Shown here piece after piece: positions 11,050-21,783 of a stretch of 64,000 nucleotides of DNA. Below the pieces are notes generated by a model. The model worked only from the letters and a program-made list of their open reading frames with translations, ran no database searches and was not told the DNA's origin. Source of the DNA: Siderastrea siderea (lineage: Eukaryota; Cnidaria; Anthozoa; Scleractinia; Rhizangiidae); assembly GCA_964030785.1 (NCBI GenBank), contig OZ034968.1, forward strand, positions 39,776,186-39,840,185, written 5' to 3'. The translations under genes and the position numbers were made by a program. Positions within the stretch are counted from its first letter, which is position 1; each line of letters opens with the position of its first letter.

Positions 11050-11541
11050 TATCAATTCCGGTTTTCTGTTATTTTTCCCCTAGTTCGCGCTTTCGTGGCC
11101 GTTTTGCTCGTTGTTTAGCTGTCCTTCAAATTTGAGCATTTTTTATTTTTCTTGTGCAAATTCGTTCCTGCACGTGCTAGCTTTTTATTCCTGTGTTTTC
11201 TGTCATATTTTTTGCCCTGTTTAGCCGGCTTGCATCGCATTTTTCACTCATTTTATTCTTTCTTATCTCTGTTTAGTTTTGTTTTCCCCAGCTTAGTATC
11301 GTTTCGTTCCTATTTTAGTCTTTATTTCAGCTCTTAGTTTTTGCACGTATTTCTTTTTTTCCTATTTAGCGGTTGTTTTGCCCCTTGTCGCATTAATTCT
11401 TTTTCGGGTTCTATTGTATTTTGGTCACTGCTTAGGTGTTATTCTTTCCTCATTAGCCCTTCTATTGTTGTTTTTATTTTATATTTGCATTTGCCTATTT
11501 GGATCTATTTGTCTCATTGTTTTCGGTCAAATGTTTCGACT
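11050..11541. other. Strongly T-rich, strand-asymmetric non-coding tract
   Basis: Nearly 500 bp is dominated by T and C on the plus strand, with recurring TTTAG/CTTAG words (for example gtttagctg, gtttagccg, atttagcgg). No conserved coding is seen. It could be an intron following the Pro/Gln exon. Confidence 0.4.
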
Positions 11542-11544
11542 TTA

Positions 11545-11675
11545 GGGGCCGATTACATAAGGTGAACTGGCCCGGTTAGCCGGGCTGGCTCAGTTTGGCG
11601 AGGTGGGTTTTAGCCCGGTATTACATGAGGCGAGCCAGCCCGGGCGAGCTGGCAAGCCAGCCTGCGGAGAGCTTA
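11545..11675. repeat. Left end of PIF/Harbinger element with subterminal repeats
   Basis: TTA (11542-11544) precedes GGGGCCGATTACATAAGG, matching the TWA target preference of PIF/Harbinger elements. Two diverged units (GATTACATAAGG...GCCCGG and GTATTACATGAGG...GCCCGG) lie in tandem before the transposase gene. I could not find the right terminal repeat within the next several kilobases, so the element may be truncated. Confidence 0.55.
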
Positions 11676-11722
11676 AATTTTGGCATGAATGTTTTTTTTG
11701 GCGGGAAGTCAGTGTTTTCAAA

Positions 11723-13040
11723 ATGGCTCCAAGTAGAATGCGTCAGATGATTCTGTTTGCCTTTCTTCAGCAGTTTGCTGGATTATTGTTCGCACTTATG
11801 CAGCTTCATGGGCTGCTATACCTTTATATGCTCTACAGAACGAGGAATATCGATCTCTTAGTAGGTCATTTCGCGCGGAAGAGAAATTTTTTCATTAGGA
11901 AGAGCAAGGAATCGAAACTTCGACGGCTCCGTCGGAAGAAGAGATCGAGATGGGTCAATGAAGGAAAAACAGATCAGTGGTGGCAAAGTATGATCACAGG
12001 AATATCAGCGGAGGAAGATTGGAAGCAAAATGTTCGCATGACCAGGCAAGAATTCAAGAAGCTCTGTGACGAACTGCGACCCTACATATCTCCAAACCCG
12101 AAATCCCCAAATCGCCCTGCTCTATCAGTTGAGAAAAAAGTGCCATTGACACTATACTACCTCAGAGACACGGGATCTATGGGGATGACTGCAAATACGT
12201 TTGGAATTCATCAGTCCACCGTTTCGAAAGTTGTTTTTGAAGTCTGTGATGCAATTACAGAGCATTTAGGACCAGAGTATATTCATTTGCCACGAACTGC
12301 AGAGGAAATGCATGGAAAAGTATCTGAATTTGAGTTAAAGTTCGGTATGACACATACATTTGGATGCATTGATGGCACCCATATCCCTATCAAGACACCA
12401 ACCATTGATTTACATGACTATTTTTGCTACAAGCAGTACCATCCACTTAACGTACAAGCTGTTTGTGACTATCGTGGGATGTTCATAGACGTCGCTTGCC
12501 GGTGGCCAGGATCTGTCCACGATGCAAAAGTGTTTGCTAACTCCTCCTTAAATCACAACTTGAGAAATGGAAGGTTACCACAGACCTTTTAACACTTTAA
12601 TCCCCGGCCACAGCAAAGTTCCTAATTATGTCATAGGAGACCCAGCATACCCTCTCACACCTTACTGCATGAAAGAGTTCGAGACTTGCACAACCAACGC
12701 CCAGGTTTTATTCAATGGCCTGCTGCGGTCTGCACGTAACCAAACAGAATGTGCTTTTGGACGACTGAAAGCTCGCTGGTCTATTCTTACAAGGAAGATG
12801 GACTTCAGTATAGAGTTAGTTCCTACTGTGGTCTATGCCTGCTTTGTACGTCACAACTTTTGTGAGTCTGGTGGGGGAAGCCTTGACGAGCAAGCTGTCA
12901 AAGCGCAAATTCGTAGAAACCAAATTGAATACACGAACAAAAACGTTCCTGATCCTGTTTATTCCTGTACAACTAGCGAGGGGGTCGTGGTTAGAGACAC
13001 CCTCACCTCCTACATTTGTCAAAATATGTTAGTCGAATAA
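11723..13040 (+). pseudogene. PIF/Harbinger (HARBI1-like) transposase, one frameshift
   Basis: The product is a DDE nuclease-type transposase. The ATG at 11723 (MAPSRMRQ) follows AAA and precedes a basic region (KLRRLRRKKRSRW). A helix-turn-helix-like segment follows (TANTFGIHQSTVSKVV), then the catalytic motifs CIDGTHIPI (first Asp) and GSVHDAKVF (second Asp). After a shift near 12583-12590, NQTECAFGRLKARW supplies the Glu. The break is one extra T in a TTTT run: the first part ends at a TAA just after LPQTF, and the next frame continues FNTLIPGHSKVPNY directly. The C-terminus ends at 13040. All catalytic residues remain, so the frameshift looks recent or could be an assembly error in a homopolymer. 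The second Harbinger protein (Myb-like) was not found. Confidence 0.85.
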
Positions 13041-14510
13041 ACAAACATTATGGTGCTGAATCTTTCAAAAACTTCTATCGGTTTTCAGTTTTATGTGTGG
13101 CACAATTCTGTAAATCTCAGGTTAATGCTGCTTGGTGGGGGGGGGGGGAATACTTGTGTTAAAAAGTGACAGTAAATTACATATGACACTACAACTTTTG
13201 ACATATCCTGAAACAAAAATACCAATGGGCCTTAATCCTATGCCCTTTGTCACACTGAAAGTGTGCCTAGCTATACTATGAAACACCCAAAACTTAGTGC
13301 CCAAACATGATACTGAGAAAGTTTTCATCCTTCACAAATGACCAGTCACAATTTCAAACCCTAAAGGTTCTTAGCAAAATTTCATGTCACTTTAAAACCC
13401 AAGTACCCCACTCTGGAAGACAATAAATACAATGAGGTTTACTTTTGATTTTTTTATCCCATCTTATTCTTGACAACTTAAATTTTCGTGTTGTACTGCA
13501 GAAAACTTTTTATTCAAACTTTGTCTAATTTAAACTAACAAAGCAGTCAAGCATAACTTTGATATCAAAGGGACATATGAGAGATGATACCATTGCAATG
13601 AAAATAATGGTAATATACTTGATATTCATTAATGTATCAATTAGAATGTGGTTTATATTATTATATCATGCGATATTATATGTTTCAAAATAAAAAAAAC
13701 ATGTAGTTTAACTTGCTACTTTGCACAGTCATTTTCAAAGAGGTCTAATTTGATAAGAAGTTAAAACTGATCTGTGATGTTTTACTTCCTACTCCAAAGA
13801 AACATACAATCAGATGGTTTAATTAACGATCACTGTATTTTGCTTGAACATGATTAATACAATGGAAAAAAAAACCCTAGCTGGGTGGAGGAAGACCACA
13901 CGACCATAAAAAATAGCAAGGCCTAGGATTTAAACATGGCACTACCTTGTTGCAAAGCCATCTAGTATTCAGAGAGAGGGACATGAATGAAGGGCCTCCT
14001 GACTGCCAGTCCCCCTCCCCCCCCCCCATACACACACACATACACCACCCGAACCACAAAGTGGTGCTACCTTCCCTGTTTGCAGTAAACAGTCAATTAT
14101 CTTGAACTCTAATGAAAGTGTTTCCAAATGAGACATTCAGAACTGAAAGCAAGTTGTTTTGGCTACAAGATAACTGAGTGTTGATAGTTAGGGCTATGCA
14201 ATCCTGGCAGCTACGGTAACAAATGTTCTTTGAAAACCAACGATAGACAATGTAATATTTATGTTGACAAACAACCAATCAAGTATTTAAAGGCTGGCAC
14301 AGACGTATTAACACTGCAGGGGATCAAACCCCCAAAGCAAGCCCCTTAATGTGTGCTGACTTTTGAGACTGGAAAATTTCCCAGAGGCTGTAATTTCAGG
14401 GAAGTTTGGTTGGAAAGAAGAGATTAAGATAAAACAAGTGCATTGATGTATTGCTGTACCCACCCACTCACACAATTTTTTCACTGGATACAAAAGAATG
14501 TGAAACTTGC
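13041..14510. other. Gene-free stretch with G/C homopolymer runs
   Basis: No supported gene is seen. Runs of G near 13136-13148 and of C near 14017-14028 are the only conspicuous features. Confidence 0.4.
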
Positions 14511-14516
14511 CATGCG

Positions 14517-14799
14517 TATTGGGTGAATTTTTTTAACCATAAAATTACTGACCTATTTCACCATACTCAACCATTAGTTTCCCACTTTTGTTGTCATAAC
14601 AATACTTTAAACTTTCATCTCATATGACTCATTAATGATGGTAAGAGAAAGGAACTGAATGGATATCACAGCAAAATATCAACAGCTAGGCTTTATTAAC
14701 AAATCTTCCATAATCTGATTTTGATTTACCAGCATTGCCATGGTTATTGGGTGAACATGGAATTATTGGACTATTTTTGCCATATGCAAATATTACTGT
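14517..14799. repeat. Diverged tandem repeat (about 227-bp unit) split by the HECT-integrase transposon
   Basis: Unit 1 (about 14517-14743) aligns with unit 2, which starts near 14744 (TTATTGGGTGAA) and resumes after the transposon at 20721-20830. Shared words include AAAATATCAAC, CCATAyGCAA-like and CTGrTTTTGATTTt. The intact unit 1 acts as a natural empty-site comparison for the insertion. Confidence 0.55.
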
Positions 14800-14802
14800 T
14801 AC

Positions 14803-15049
14803 GGGGGCCCGTTCTGGTCAAAATTACATTAATTAAATTTATTAAATCAGAATTAATAAAACTGTTTGTTCAATTATTTTTGTGGTATTTTACAAATAAT
14901 TATATCTACTCTTCGAATTATTTTTACGTCTTTTAATTTATTTTATCTGTCTTAGATTTTTCATTCCTTCCGTGAATTATTTTTTCCTGTGCACGAATTT
15001 CTTAGCAAATCCCATACGCCATTGCACACTTTTTGGAATCCCATAAGCC
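14803..15049. repeat. Left terminal inverted repeat, 247 bp
   Basis: Starts GGGGGCCCGTTCTGG and ends CCCATAAGCC. It matches the right repeat in inverted orientation except for one T/C difference (TTTTATCTG versus TTTTACCTG). The HECT start codon lies about 20 bp inside it, so the promoter probably lies in or next to the repeat. Confidence 0.92.
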
Positions 15050-15069
15050 ATTGTTCACCCTCGTTCAAT

Positions 15070-17105
15070 ATGGCGGCTGAAGGTTCCACGTGGAGCGATG
15101 ATCAGAAAGATGAAATTATCAGAATTGCAGAGAGTGCAATCGAAACTATAACTCAACTTTCAAACGTAGTGGGGAGATCAAACGGTGCTCGTGCTCCTGC
15201 TACAGCTCCAAGTAACTCGGGCAGTTCTCGCTCAGAAAACGCTGTTGATGAACTTCATCGCAGATTTCCAACTGCAGGATCGAGATTTAATTCTAGAGGT
15301 TCAAGGTCGAGATCTGCACGTCCTGCACCGTATCCTTCTCGGCGTCCCGCTGGACGACCCCACGAGTCACTGATCGTGTCAAAAGATGTAATTGTTATCG
15401 AATATGAGCATGATCGAGTTCCTTCCAAAACAGAAAAGATCGAACTCGAGAAATCCAAACGAGTTATATCTGGTTTTGAAGTTAAAAGAGAATGGACTGC
15501 TAAACAGCTCGAGAAAGAGTTGGAAGCGTTGTTGAAAGGTACTCAGATGGAAGGATTTTGCTTTGAAATAATGAAGAACTGCTCCGGAACACTAGTCACC
15601 CAAACGTCCCAAGTGGTAGGAAGATAGACTCAAAGCTTTTACTGAAGTCAATCGCCCCAACCGGATGTATTTACATAAGGTTACTTGCTGAGCTGGATGA
15701 TGAAAGTGATGAAATGCTTGAACACTCAGTTTTCAGCATACCAGAAAACCAAGCTGAAGCTAGTTTCACAGCAACAACCAGTACTTCATCATTTACCACA
15801 ACATTGTCTAGCAGCAGTTCTTCTACCATGACCCTGCCATCATCTAGCAGCAGATCATCATCAACGGTGTCTTCGTCTATCATCACACCATCATCTACCA
15901 ACACGACTGTAGCCACAGTGGACCTCACTGTTGCAACCAGTCATAACAGTGCAGGCACATCAGAAGAAAGTGTTGATCTCTTGAATGCCACTGCTTCAAA
16001 CAGAGAAGAGCATCCCATTCAGTGCCCATTTGATATAAATGCAATAATCAGTGATGCTAAAAACAAAAATCTTACAGACCCTGCAGAACTATTAAGGTTC
16101 CTTCAAGAGAGGATTGTTAAAGGAAGACAACTCGACTTGACCTCTCTCGAAGAAACATGTGATGGGGAAACAACCTTTATCACTGTTGACAGGGACAAAG
16201 TTCTTGAAACAACCCTCAGTGAACTGGAATTTGTTGATGACTACACATTAACCTTTAAAGTGGATTTTATGGGAGAAGTGTCAGTTGACTTAGGAGGGCC
16301 ATGAAAGGAGTGGATCAGATTGGTTTACAGAGAAATGAAGGCAAAGTACTTTGATAATGGTTTAAGAGAATACCTTTCACAAGATTACTATTATGTCGGT
16401 ATCATGATTGCAGTAGCAATGTTACAGAATGGTCAAATGCCTGCATTCATTGATGACCACATTTTACAGGAGATTCTTTCAAGAAACAGAAACCTTGATC
16501 CTTGTGTAAATGAAATGAAGGCCGGACTTGAGAAGCTGGGAATGTTATCAGCTCTTCAACAACTTCCCACACTCATTAATTTGCTGAGACCAGGCTCAAG
16601 ACTTCTGCAAATGCTGAAGCCGAAATTTTCAGAAGAAGGAAGCAATGCAATCGGATACGAGAAAGAGGTGTATATGTTGTTTGTAAGATATGTTAGAGAA
16701 GTTGCAAGTGGCCGACGGTCCTGTGGGAGTAGGAAACTTGAGTTATGCCATATTTTAGAATTTGTCACAGGTGCATCTGAAGAACCTGTCCTAGGATTTG
16801 CAATGAATCCATATATAGAATTTGACATTCCAGTCATCACAAGAGTTCAAAATTCCATCCCCCAGGAGGCAAGTGCCCAAGTTTCTCCTGACCAAGACCC
16901 AGGTCTCCAACAAGAAAGTACTGAGGAGTCCACTGCCCGAGAGGAAAAACCCATGGTGCGTGCAGGGTTCACACCTACTGCCCATTGTTGTGGTAATGTG
17001 TTGCATCTTCCGAGAGCAACCCATGAGGTTCAGTTGCCTCCTCAGCAGAAGTTGTTTGACATTTATGATCTTGCATTCTCATCATCTTTCTTTGGTAAAG
17101 TTTAA
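15070..17105 (+). pseudogene. Transposon-borne HECT-domain protein gene, two lesions
   Basis: The start ATG at 15070 lies in CAATATGGCGGC. The N-terminal region is basic and Arg/Ser-rich, followed by a conserved-looking block (SKRVISGFEVKREWTAKQLE). Frame is lost near 15590-15600 (one missing base) and regained in the next frame (SGRKIDSKLLLKSIAP). A Ser/Thr-rich linker spans about 15770-15910. The HECT N-lobe begins VDRDKVLETTLSELE and reaches SVDLGGP, where an in-frame TGA (16302-16304) stands at the usual Arg position. The frame continues KEWIRLVYREMK. The C-lobe ends TAHCCGNVLHLPRATHE...FGKV, with the probable thioester Cys at 16989-16991. The residue layout is that of a HECT E3 ligase. 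In this copy the protein would be truncated unless other copies supply it. Ends at TAA 17103-17105. Confidence 0.8.
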
Positions 17106-18902
17106 AGCTCTCAGATAAGATTTGTGTTTCCAGAAAATTTGCATTGCTCCCCATGGTTCACAGTGGAAATTTATCTGCCACCTGGGGAGGTATGGATATT
17201 TCCAGAAATACAAATTCTTTAATATGTTTTAATATTTAATATTCATTAATTTTTTTCATCACTGTTACCAAAGCATGCGATTGTTTGAAAAGATTAAAAG
17301 AAATTGATTGGAAAATCAAATACAGTGAAAAAATGATGTATATTCAGACAAAACAGTTAAAATAGCAATCAATGTTTTAGTATCATTATGCAGATGATTT
17401 CTTATTTCATCAGCATTTCATTGTTTTAAAAAACTGTTTCTCAGACAAAACAGTTCAACCATTATTGCCAAGGATGAATTAATGATTTCATCATTACGAG
17501 TTACATTTCATTTCACATTTGAATAATACACTTTTCCAACAAATAGATCAAAATCCACAGAAGATTCTATGCAAAACTTAATGTTAATGAGATGGTTGTC
17601 TGGCTTTGCACTTCATGCATGTGAGAATTATTTGAAAATGTTACTAACAGTCTCTTGCTAGTATTTTTTGTGTGCATATTTTTCAGTGTACCAGATTGTC
17701 TTGCCTCTCACCTCTCTCTTGGCATTACAAAACAATACAAAATAAAGTCTGGCAAAATTACCACATACTTGTCACTTGGCACTAAATAACAGTAAACTCA
17801 AAATTTGTCTTTAAATGAAATTATGCTTTGAATTTTGAACTTCCATTTCAAGAGCAATTTATGACTGTAATTATTGTGAGTGTAATTATGTATTTGTCAT
17901 AGAGACAAACTGGAAAATTGAGTTCACTGCTTGCCTGTTAAAAGAAGTTTAAGGGATATATATTGATATTTTGCAGAAAATATCCATACTGTCATCATGG
18001 GTTAAAGCTTCTCTCCTGCTACCACTCACCTTTCTGGACAATTTTTTTTCACAAATTTCAAAATCCCTTGTCTGACTGGGTATGGATATTTTCTACTATC
18101 ATTCTTTCTTGTTCATTGGCTCTGTTCATTGTTCATGTTTATTGACCCGTTTCTGTTGAGTTTATTTAAGTTACACATTAAAGATGTTGTCAATAAGACC
18201 TTTTGAAGTCTACTTGTTAATATTTTTTTGTGTTCATGCAAATTGCCCTTCAAGCCTTATTAGCATGTACACAAAACAAAAAGAATTTGAACCTGCAGCG
18301 AGGCTTGGAAGGCAATTTGCATGTGCACAAAGGAATAACAAATAGGCTGCAAAAGGTCTATTGTAAGATTTACAATGAAAGCCTGTTGAGGTTTGTTACA
18401 AAAAAGAAATAAAGAATGCTGGGAGTAGAGTTCAGTGTTTATTTAAACATACATGTACAGTGCTGTTTGCAACATCTATGGGATTTTTTGTCAATGACTG
18501 CAGGTCAAATTAACCAAAACTGTATTTGTTGTTAAATGACTCATCCACACTCGGGCAAAGAGGAAATGGTTACATTTCATTTTATATGGAAGAAAAATTA
18601 ATCACCAACTTCAAACTTGGACAATGTAACCCCTTTCAGTGGATTCTTACATCTTTGTTTCAAAATCATAGTTATATTTCTGAGATGAAAAAGTGAACAT
18701 GTCAGTCCACTGGCTGACAGTGACCAGGCATGCTCAAAATATACACTGTGAGCCTCCTTGAAAAGTGGTTAAGAAATCTAGCAGTCATTAATATTAAAAG
18801 GCTGCACCTTGCTAGCTTTTAGTAGTCCCATAAGTGGATAACATATCTAATACCAGCTTCCAGACTGTCCACATTGCTTAGGTTACATTTTCTATTAAAA
18901 TT
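17106..18902. other. Non-coding gap between the two transposon genes
   Basis: No supported coding exon is seen. AATAAA near 17740 suits the plus gene and TTTATT near 18436 the minus gene. A fold-back sequence lies at about 18190-18370. Confidence 0.45.
18190..18370. repeat. Fold-back sequence inside the transposon
   Basis: CATGCAAATTGCC near 18236 pairs with GGCAATTTGCATG near 18312. The similarity extends outward (AATAAGACCTTTT on the left, AAAAGGTCTATTG on the right). It is probably a small insertion in the intergenic part of the element. Confidence 0.55.
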
Positions 18903-20447
18903 CTAACTAGAGAAAGAATGAATAAACTCTACACATTGCTTGAAAATGTTAACTCCACAGTTCTCATCATTTTGTAATGGACTTGGCATTTGGGTTAACT
19001 GTTCATCAGATAACTCAATTACTGGAGGAATAACATTTACTTGGTAATCTTCTTCTTCAATTGACAGAACACCCTCTAGATCCACGCCAAAGTCTTCAAT
19101 TTCTTCTGGTGACAGCGCAGTGTGCCCAGAATGCATGTTCTCTAACATTCCCCGTTCCCACATTTGCAAGGGTGACTGGTTGTTTTCAGTTGAAACTGGG
19201 TGATTGTTCATTTGCTGAATAAATTCTTCCAAAGATCTATTGATCCTGGGAGAATAGACATGGTGAAGACTGAATAAATGAACATCATCAGATATGTCAA
19301 GAATGCTTTCATCTTCCATCGCCTCAAAAATGCGCGCATAAAAGGCCAGCACCCCAGAGTAAACATCTCGACGAGCTCTTTCGACTCTGGAGTTGTGCAC
19401 TGAGGATCCAGTGATGATGCTCCCTCTGCCTTCTCCACGGTGTTCTATCGTGTATTGACCAACATAAAAGTTTTCCATTCCATAGTCACAGCGAACACGT
19501 GACGGTAGTCCCCACTTTTCCACTCCATTTTGAAACAAAGAGAGGACTGTATCAGCCTTGTTGTTGTTACAACACGAAGCATAAACTATCAATCTGGTCT
19601 TGCCATCAATGCAAACATGAGTGATCAATTTGTATCGTATTAGTTTGTGTCCAGAATCTATATGCCAAAGGCTGTTAGGGGTTGGGACAAAATATTTTCT
19701 GCGATGGATTGTCATTCTCCACTGCAGAGCAGTGCCAACGGGGTCGACACGACGTAAGCACTCACTGACCCTCCATCTTTGAATGCGTAAACCACGGCTT
19801 CTCAACGCACCAATGAACCTCCTCCTTCCCACATTAGGTGTAAGGGGGCCTTCGCATGAGTTACCTGTTACACTTGCATAAATCTGATCTAATTCATCAT
19901 CGGTTATATCTGAATATCGCTCAAATTCGTCACTCAGTCCAAACTCCCTGCGCCTTCGCTGGATGGTAGAAACACTCACCTGGAGCATGTCTGCTATTTT
20001 TTGCCAAGAGAAATAAAGGGAGCGCAAGTGTTCTAGCTGATCCTTAGAGATGTCATAACGTCTTCGTCCAGGTCCAGGTGTAATTGTCACAGATGTAGAG
20101 TAAGCAGTGTCCTGATCAAACACTTCAGCGTGCTCTCTGTTTTCTATCTCAACTGGCAAAATGTTAATCATTTCAGACACAGATTCGCTTAAATTCTGAA
20201 GTGGTGCTTGTATAGCACTTGTCGGTAGCCCTGTCGGATTGGGGTCACCTCGTTGCAAGTCACTTATCAACAGAGACAAGGTTCCTCTGGCTTCTAGCAA
20301 AACACGTCTTGCTTCAACTAAAGCATCCGTTGTTAAATGCACATTCTCAGGAGTCAAGAATAGCCGAAACACTGCCTTTAAATTTTGTAGAAAATGACGA
20401 AAACCTCCCTCATTTCTTTCTCGAATAACCACACTTCTGGCCGCCAT
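18903..20447 (-). CDS. Integrase-type DD(34)E transposase, 514 aa, intact
   Basis: One uninterrupted frame reads from ATG at 20447-20445 (context CAAGATGGCGGCC) to TAG at 18905-18903. Upstream non-ATG codons in the same frame fall within the terminal repeat and were not chosen. Numbering from the ATG, a helix-turn-helix-like segment (WQKIADMLQVSVSTIQRRRR) lies at about residues 148-167. The catalytic core has LWHIDSGHKLI (Asp 264), GLPSRVRCDYGMEN (Asp 321) and SVHNSRVERARRD (Glu 356). The spacing is D-56-D-34-E, close to the DD(35)E of retroviral integrases and IS3-type transposases. The C-terminus is acidic. The enzyme should bind the terminal repeats and cut and join the element. All three acidic residues are present, so it may still be active. 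It is convergent with the HECT gene and starts about 17 bp from the right repeat. Confidence 0.88.
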   Translation of the reverse strand: MAARSVVIRERNEGGFRHFLQNLKAVFRLFLTPENVHLTTDALVEARRVLLEARGTLSLLISDLQRGDPNPTGLPTSAIQAPLQNLSESVSEMINILPVEIENREHAEVFDQDTAYSTSVTITPGPGRRRYDISKDQLEHLRSLYFSWQKIADMLQVSVSTIQRRRREFGLSDEFERYSDITDDELDQIYASVTGNSCEGPLTPNVGRRRFIGALRSRGLRIQRWRVSECLRRVDPVGTALQWRMTIHRRKYFVPTPNSLWHIDSGHKLIRYKLITHVCIDGKTRLIVYASCCNNNKADTVLSLFQNGVEKWGLPSRVRCDYGMENFYVGQYTIEHRGEGRGSIITGSSVHNSRVERARRDVYSGVLAFYARIFEAMEDESILDISDDVHLFSLHHVYSPRINRSLEEFIQQMNNHPVSTENNQSPLQMWERGMLENMHSGHTALSPEEIEDFGVDLEGVLSIEEEDYQVNVIPPVIELSDEQLTQMPSPLQNDENCGVNIFKQCVEFIHSFSS

Positions 20448-20463
20448 CTTGGAACTACCCTGA

Positions 20464-20710
20464 GGCTTATGGGATTCCAAAAAGTGTGCAATGGCGTATG
20501 GGATTTGCTAAGAAATTCGTGCACAGGAAAAAATAATTCACGGAAGGAATGAAAAATCTAAGACAGGTAAAATAAATTAAAAGACGTAAAAATAATTCGA
20601 AGAGTAGATATAATTATTTGTAAAATACCACAAAAATAATTGAACAAACAGTTTTATTAATTCTGATTTAATAAATTTAATTAATGTAATTTTGACCAGA
20701 ACGGGCCCCC
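20464..20710. repeat. Right terminal inverted repeat, 247 bp
   Basis: Inverted match to 14803-15049, ending GGGCCCCC. ATATTACTGT follows directly and equals the sequence at 14790-14799. Confidence 0.92.
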
Positions 20711-21172
20711 ATATTACTGTCCCTCTTTCGTTGACTGTTACTAGTACAATTTAAATATTTCAGAGGCAAAATATCAACGACTGAACTTTCGTTATATAAC
20801 CTTTAACATCTGGTTTTGATTTTACATGACAAATTAACTTTTAATTTTTTAGCAAAAACAAAACTTTCTTATATTTTATGGCCCATGCTAAACGAGTGTA
20901 AGGTGGTTTCATCTTCATATTCTACCTCCTCACTTGCATATTGGAGATCCCATGAGATAGCGCATGCACAGTGAAGATCATTACAGCGTTGCGTTCAGTG
21001 AAGAAAGTCCTAGACTTTTTTGTTCTCTTCAATCCGTTTAAAATCTGTTGCATCGGCAACCAGAAACCATTTCTAACTACAGGCAAAAACCTGAGAGAGT
21101 CCTTGGAGACGTGAATTGTCCATTGCTTGTGAATTTTAGCCTGCTTGTGAATTAAAGCCCAATTCTGCGACA

Positions 21173-21550
21173 ATGCCGCAAGACCACAAGCAAGTTACGG
21201 CAACTGCCATTATACATGTCAACTCGGTCAACGAAAGTCTTTCCGAAAATGATGCTCACTCACTTGAAGGTGAAGCTATTGACAAGCAGCCCCGAAAGGG
21301 TTTAACTGCTGCTAAAGATCCTACCTGAAAGGGAAAAACGTCTGTGGAAAAGACCGTACAGAGTTGCAAACCGACTGGCGGGAAATCCTTGAGCAAACAA
21401 GCTCTGCCAAAAGCCAACGAGGCGGGAACTAAAACGGCGAAGTGAACTGCTGCCGTTGACCCCTCTAAACTATTCGAGGAAATGGAAGACATAAAAGATC
21501 AGCTTAAACAGCTGACTGGTACGTTTCAAGGAGAAAACTCTCAAGATTGA
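21173..21550 (+). pseudogene. Unknown element-like ORF with two in-frame TGA codons
   Basis: A single frame from ATG 21173 to TGA 21548-21550 is interrupted by TGA at 21326 and 21443. It encodes a Lys/Ser-rich protein with a short heptad-like tail (LFEEMEDIKDQLKQLTG). This resembles the N-terminal (gag/ORF1-like) part of some retroelements, but no RT follows. Function not recognised. Confidence 0.35.
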
Positions 21551-21783
21551 TGAAACAGTGCTTGGTTTCCGCATAACCGGGCGCATAAGCTTAAGAACTA
21601 TTTTCGTATGTATGTATAATACATTTCAACCAATTAATTTAGTACTAGTACTTGCAGGACTACAGAAACTCCTGGCCATGCTGGGCTGTATGAAATTTCA
21701 ACCGCATTTAAGTAAGTATTAGAAACATATGAGGTCGGATGACACGTGCGAGAAGTTTGGTCAGAAGCCGGTCAGGTCAGAAG

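Larger units (their letters stand above)
14800..20713. mobile_element. HECT-plus-integrase DNA transposon, about 5.9 kb
   Basis: Two terminal inverted repeats of 247 bp (14803-15049 and 20464-20710) differ at one position by my reading. They enclose two convergent genes: a HECT-domain gene (+) and an integrase-type DDE transposase (-). The 10-mer ATATTACTGT occurs at 14790-14799 and 20711-20720, giving a 10-bp target duplication with three extra bases (TAC) on the left. Alternatively the ends are TACGGGGGCCC and its near complement ending CCCCCATA, with a 7-bp duplication TTACTGT (14793-14799, 20714-20720). Between the genes lies about 1.8 kb of non-coding DNA. I cannot assign it to a named superfamily; the transposase core is retroviral-integrase-like, so IS3EU/Ginger-type or an unnamed group are options. 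Confidence 0.85.

Noticed and set aside
10861..11055. Minus-strand Glu/Leu repeat frame
   Set aside because: Antisense of the plus-strand PQ repeat; a repetitive unit with no stops is open on both strands by chance.
11545..13150. Expected right terminal repeat of the Harbinger element
   Set aside because: I searched by eye for the complement of GGGGCCGATTACATAAGG downstream and did not find it, so no complete element is claimed.
15671..15928. Minus-strand open frame rich in Asp/Val within the HECT gene
   Set aside because: It is the antisense shadow of the Ser/Thr-rich linker on the plus strand.
20448..20480. Eleven extra N-terminal codons on the intact transposase
   Set aside because: The upstream codon is TTG inside the terminal repeat; the first ATG, at 20447, has a good start context.
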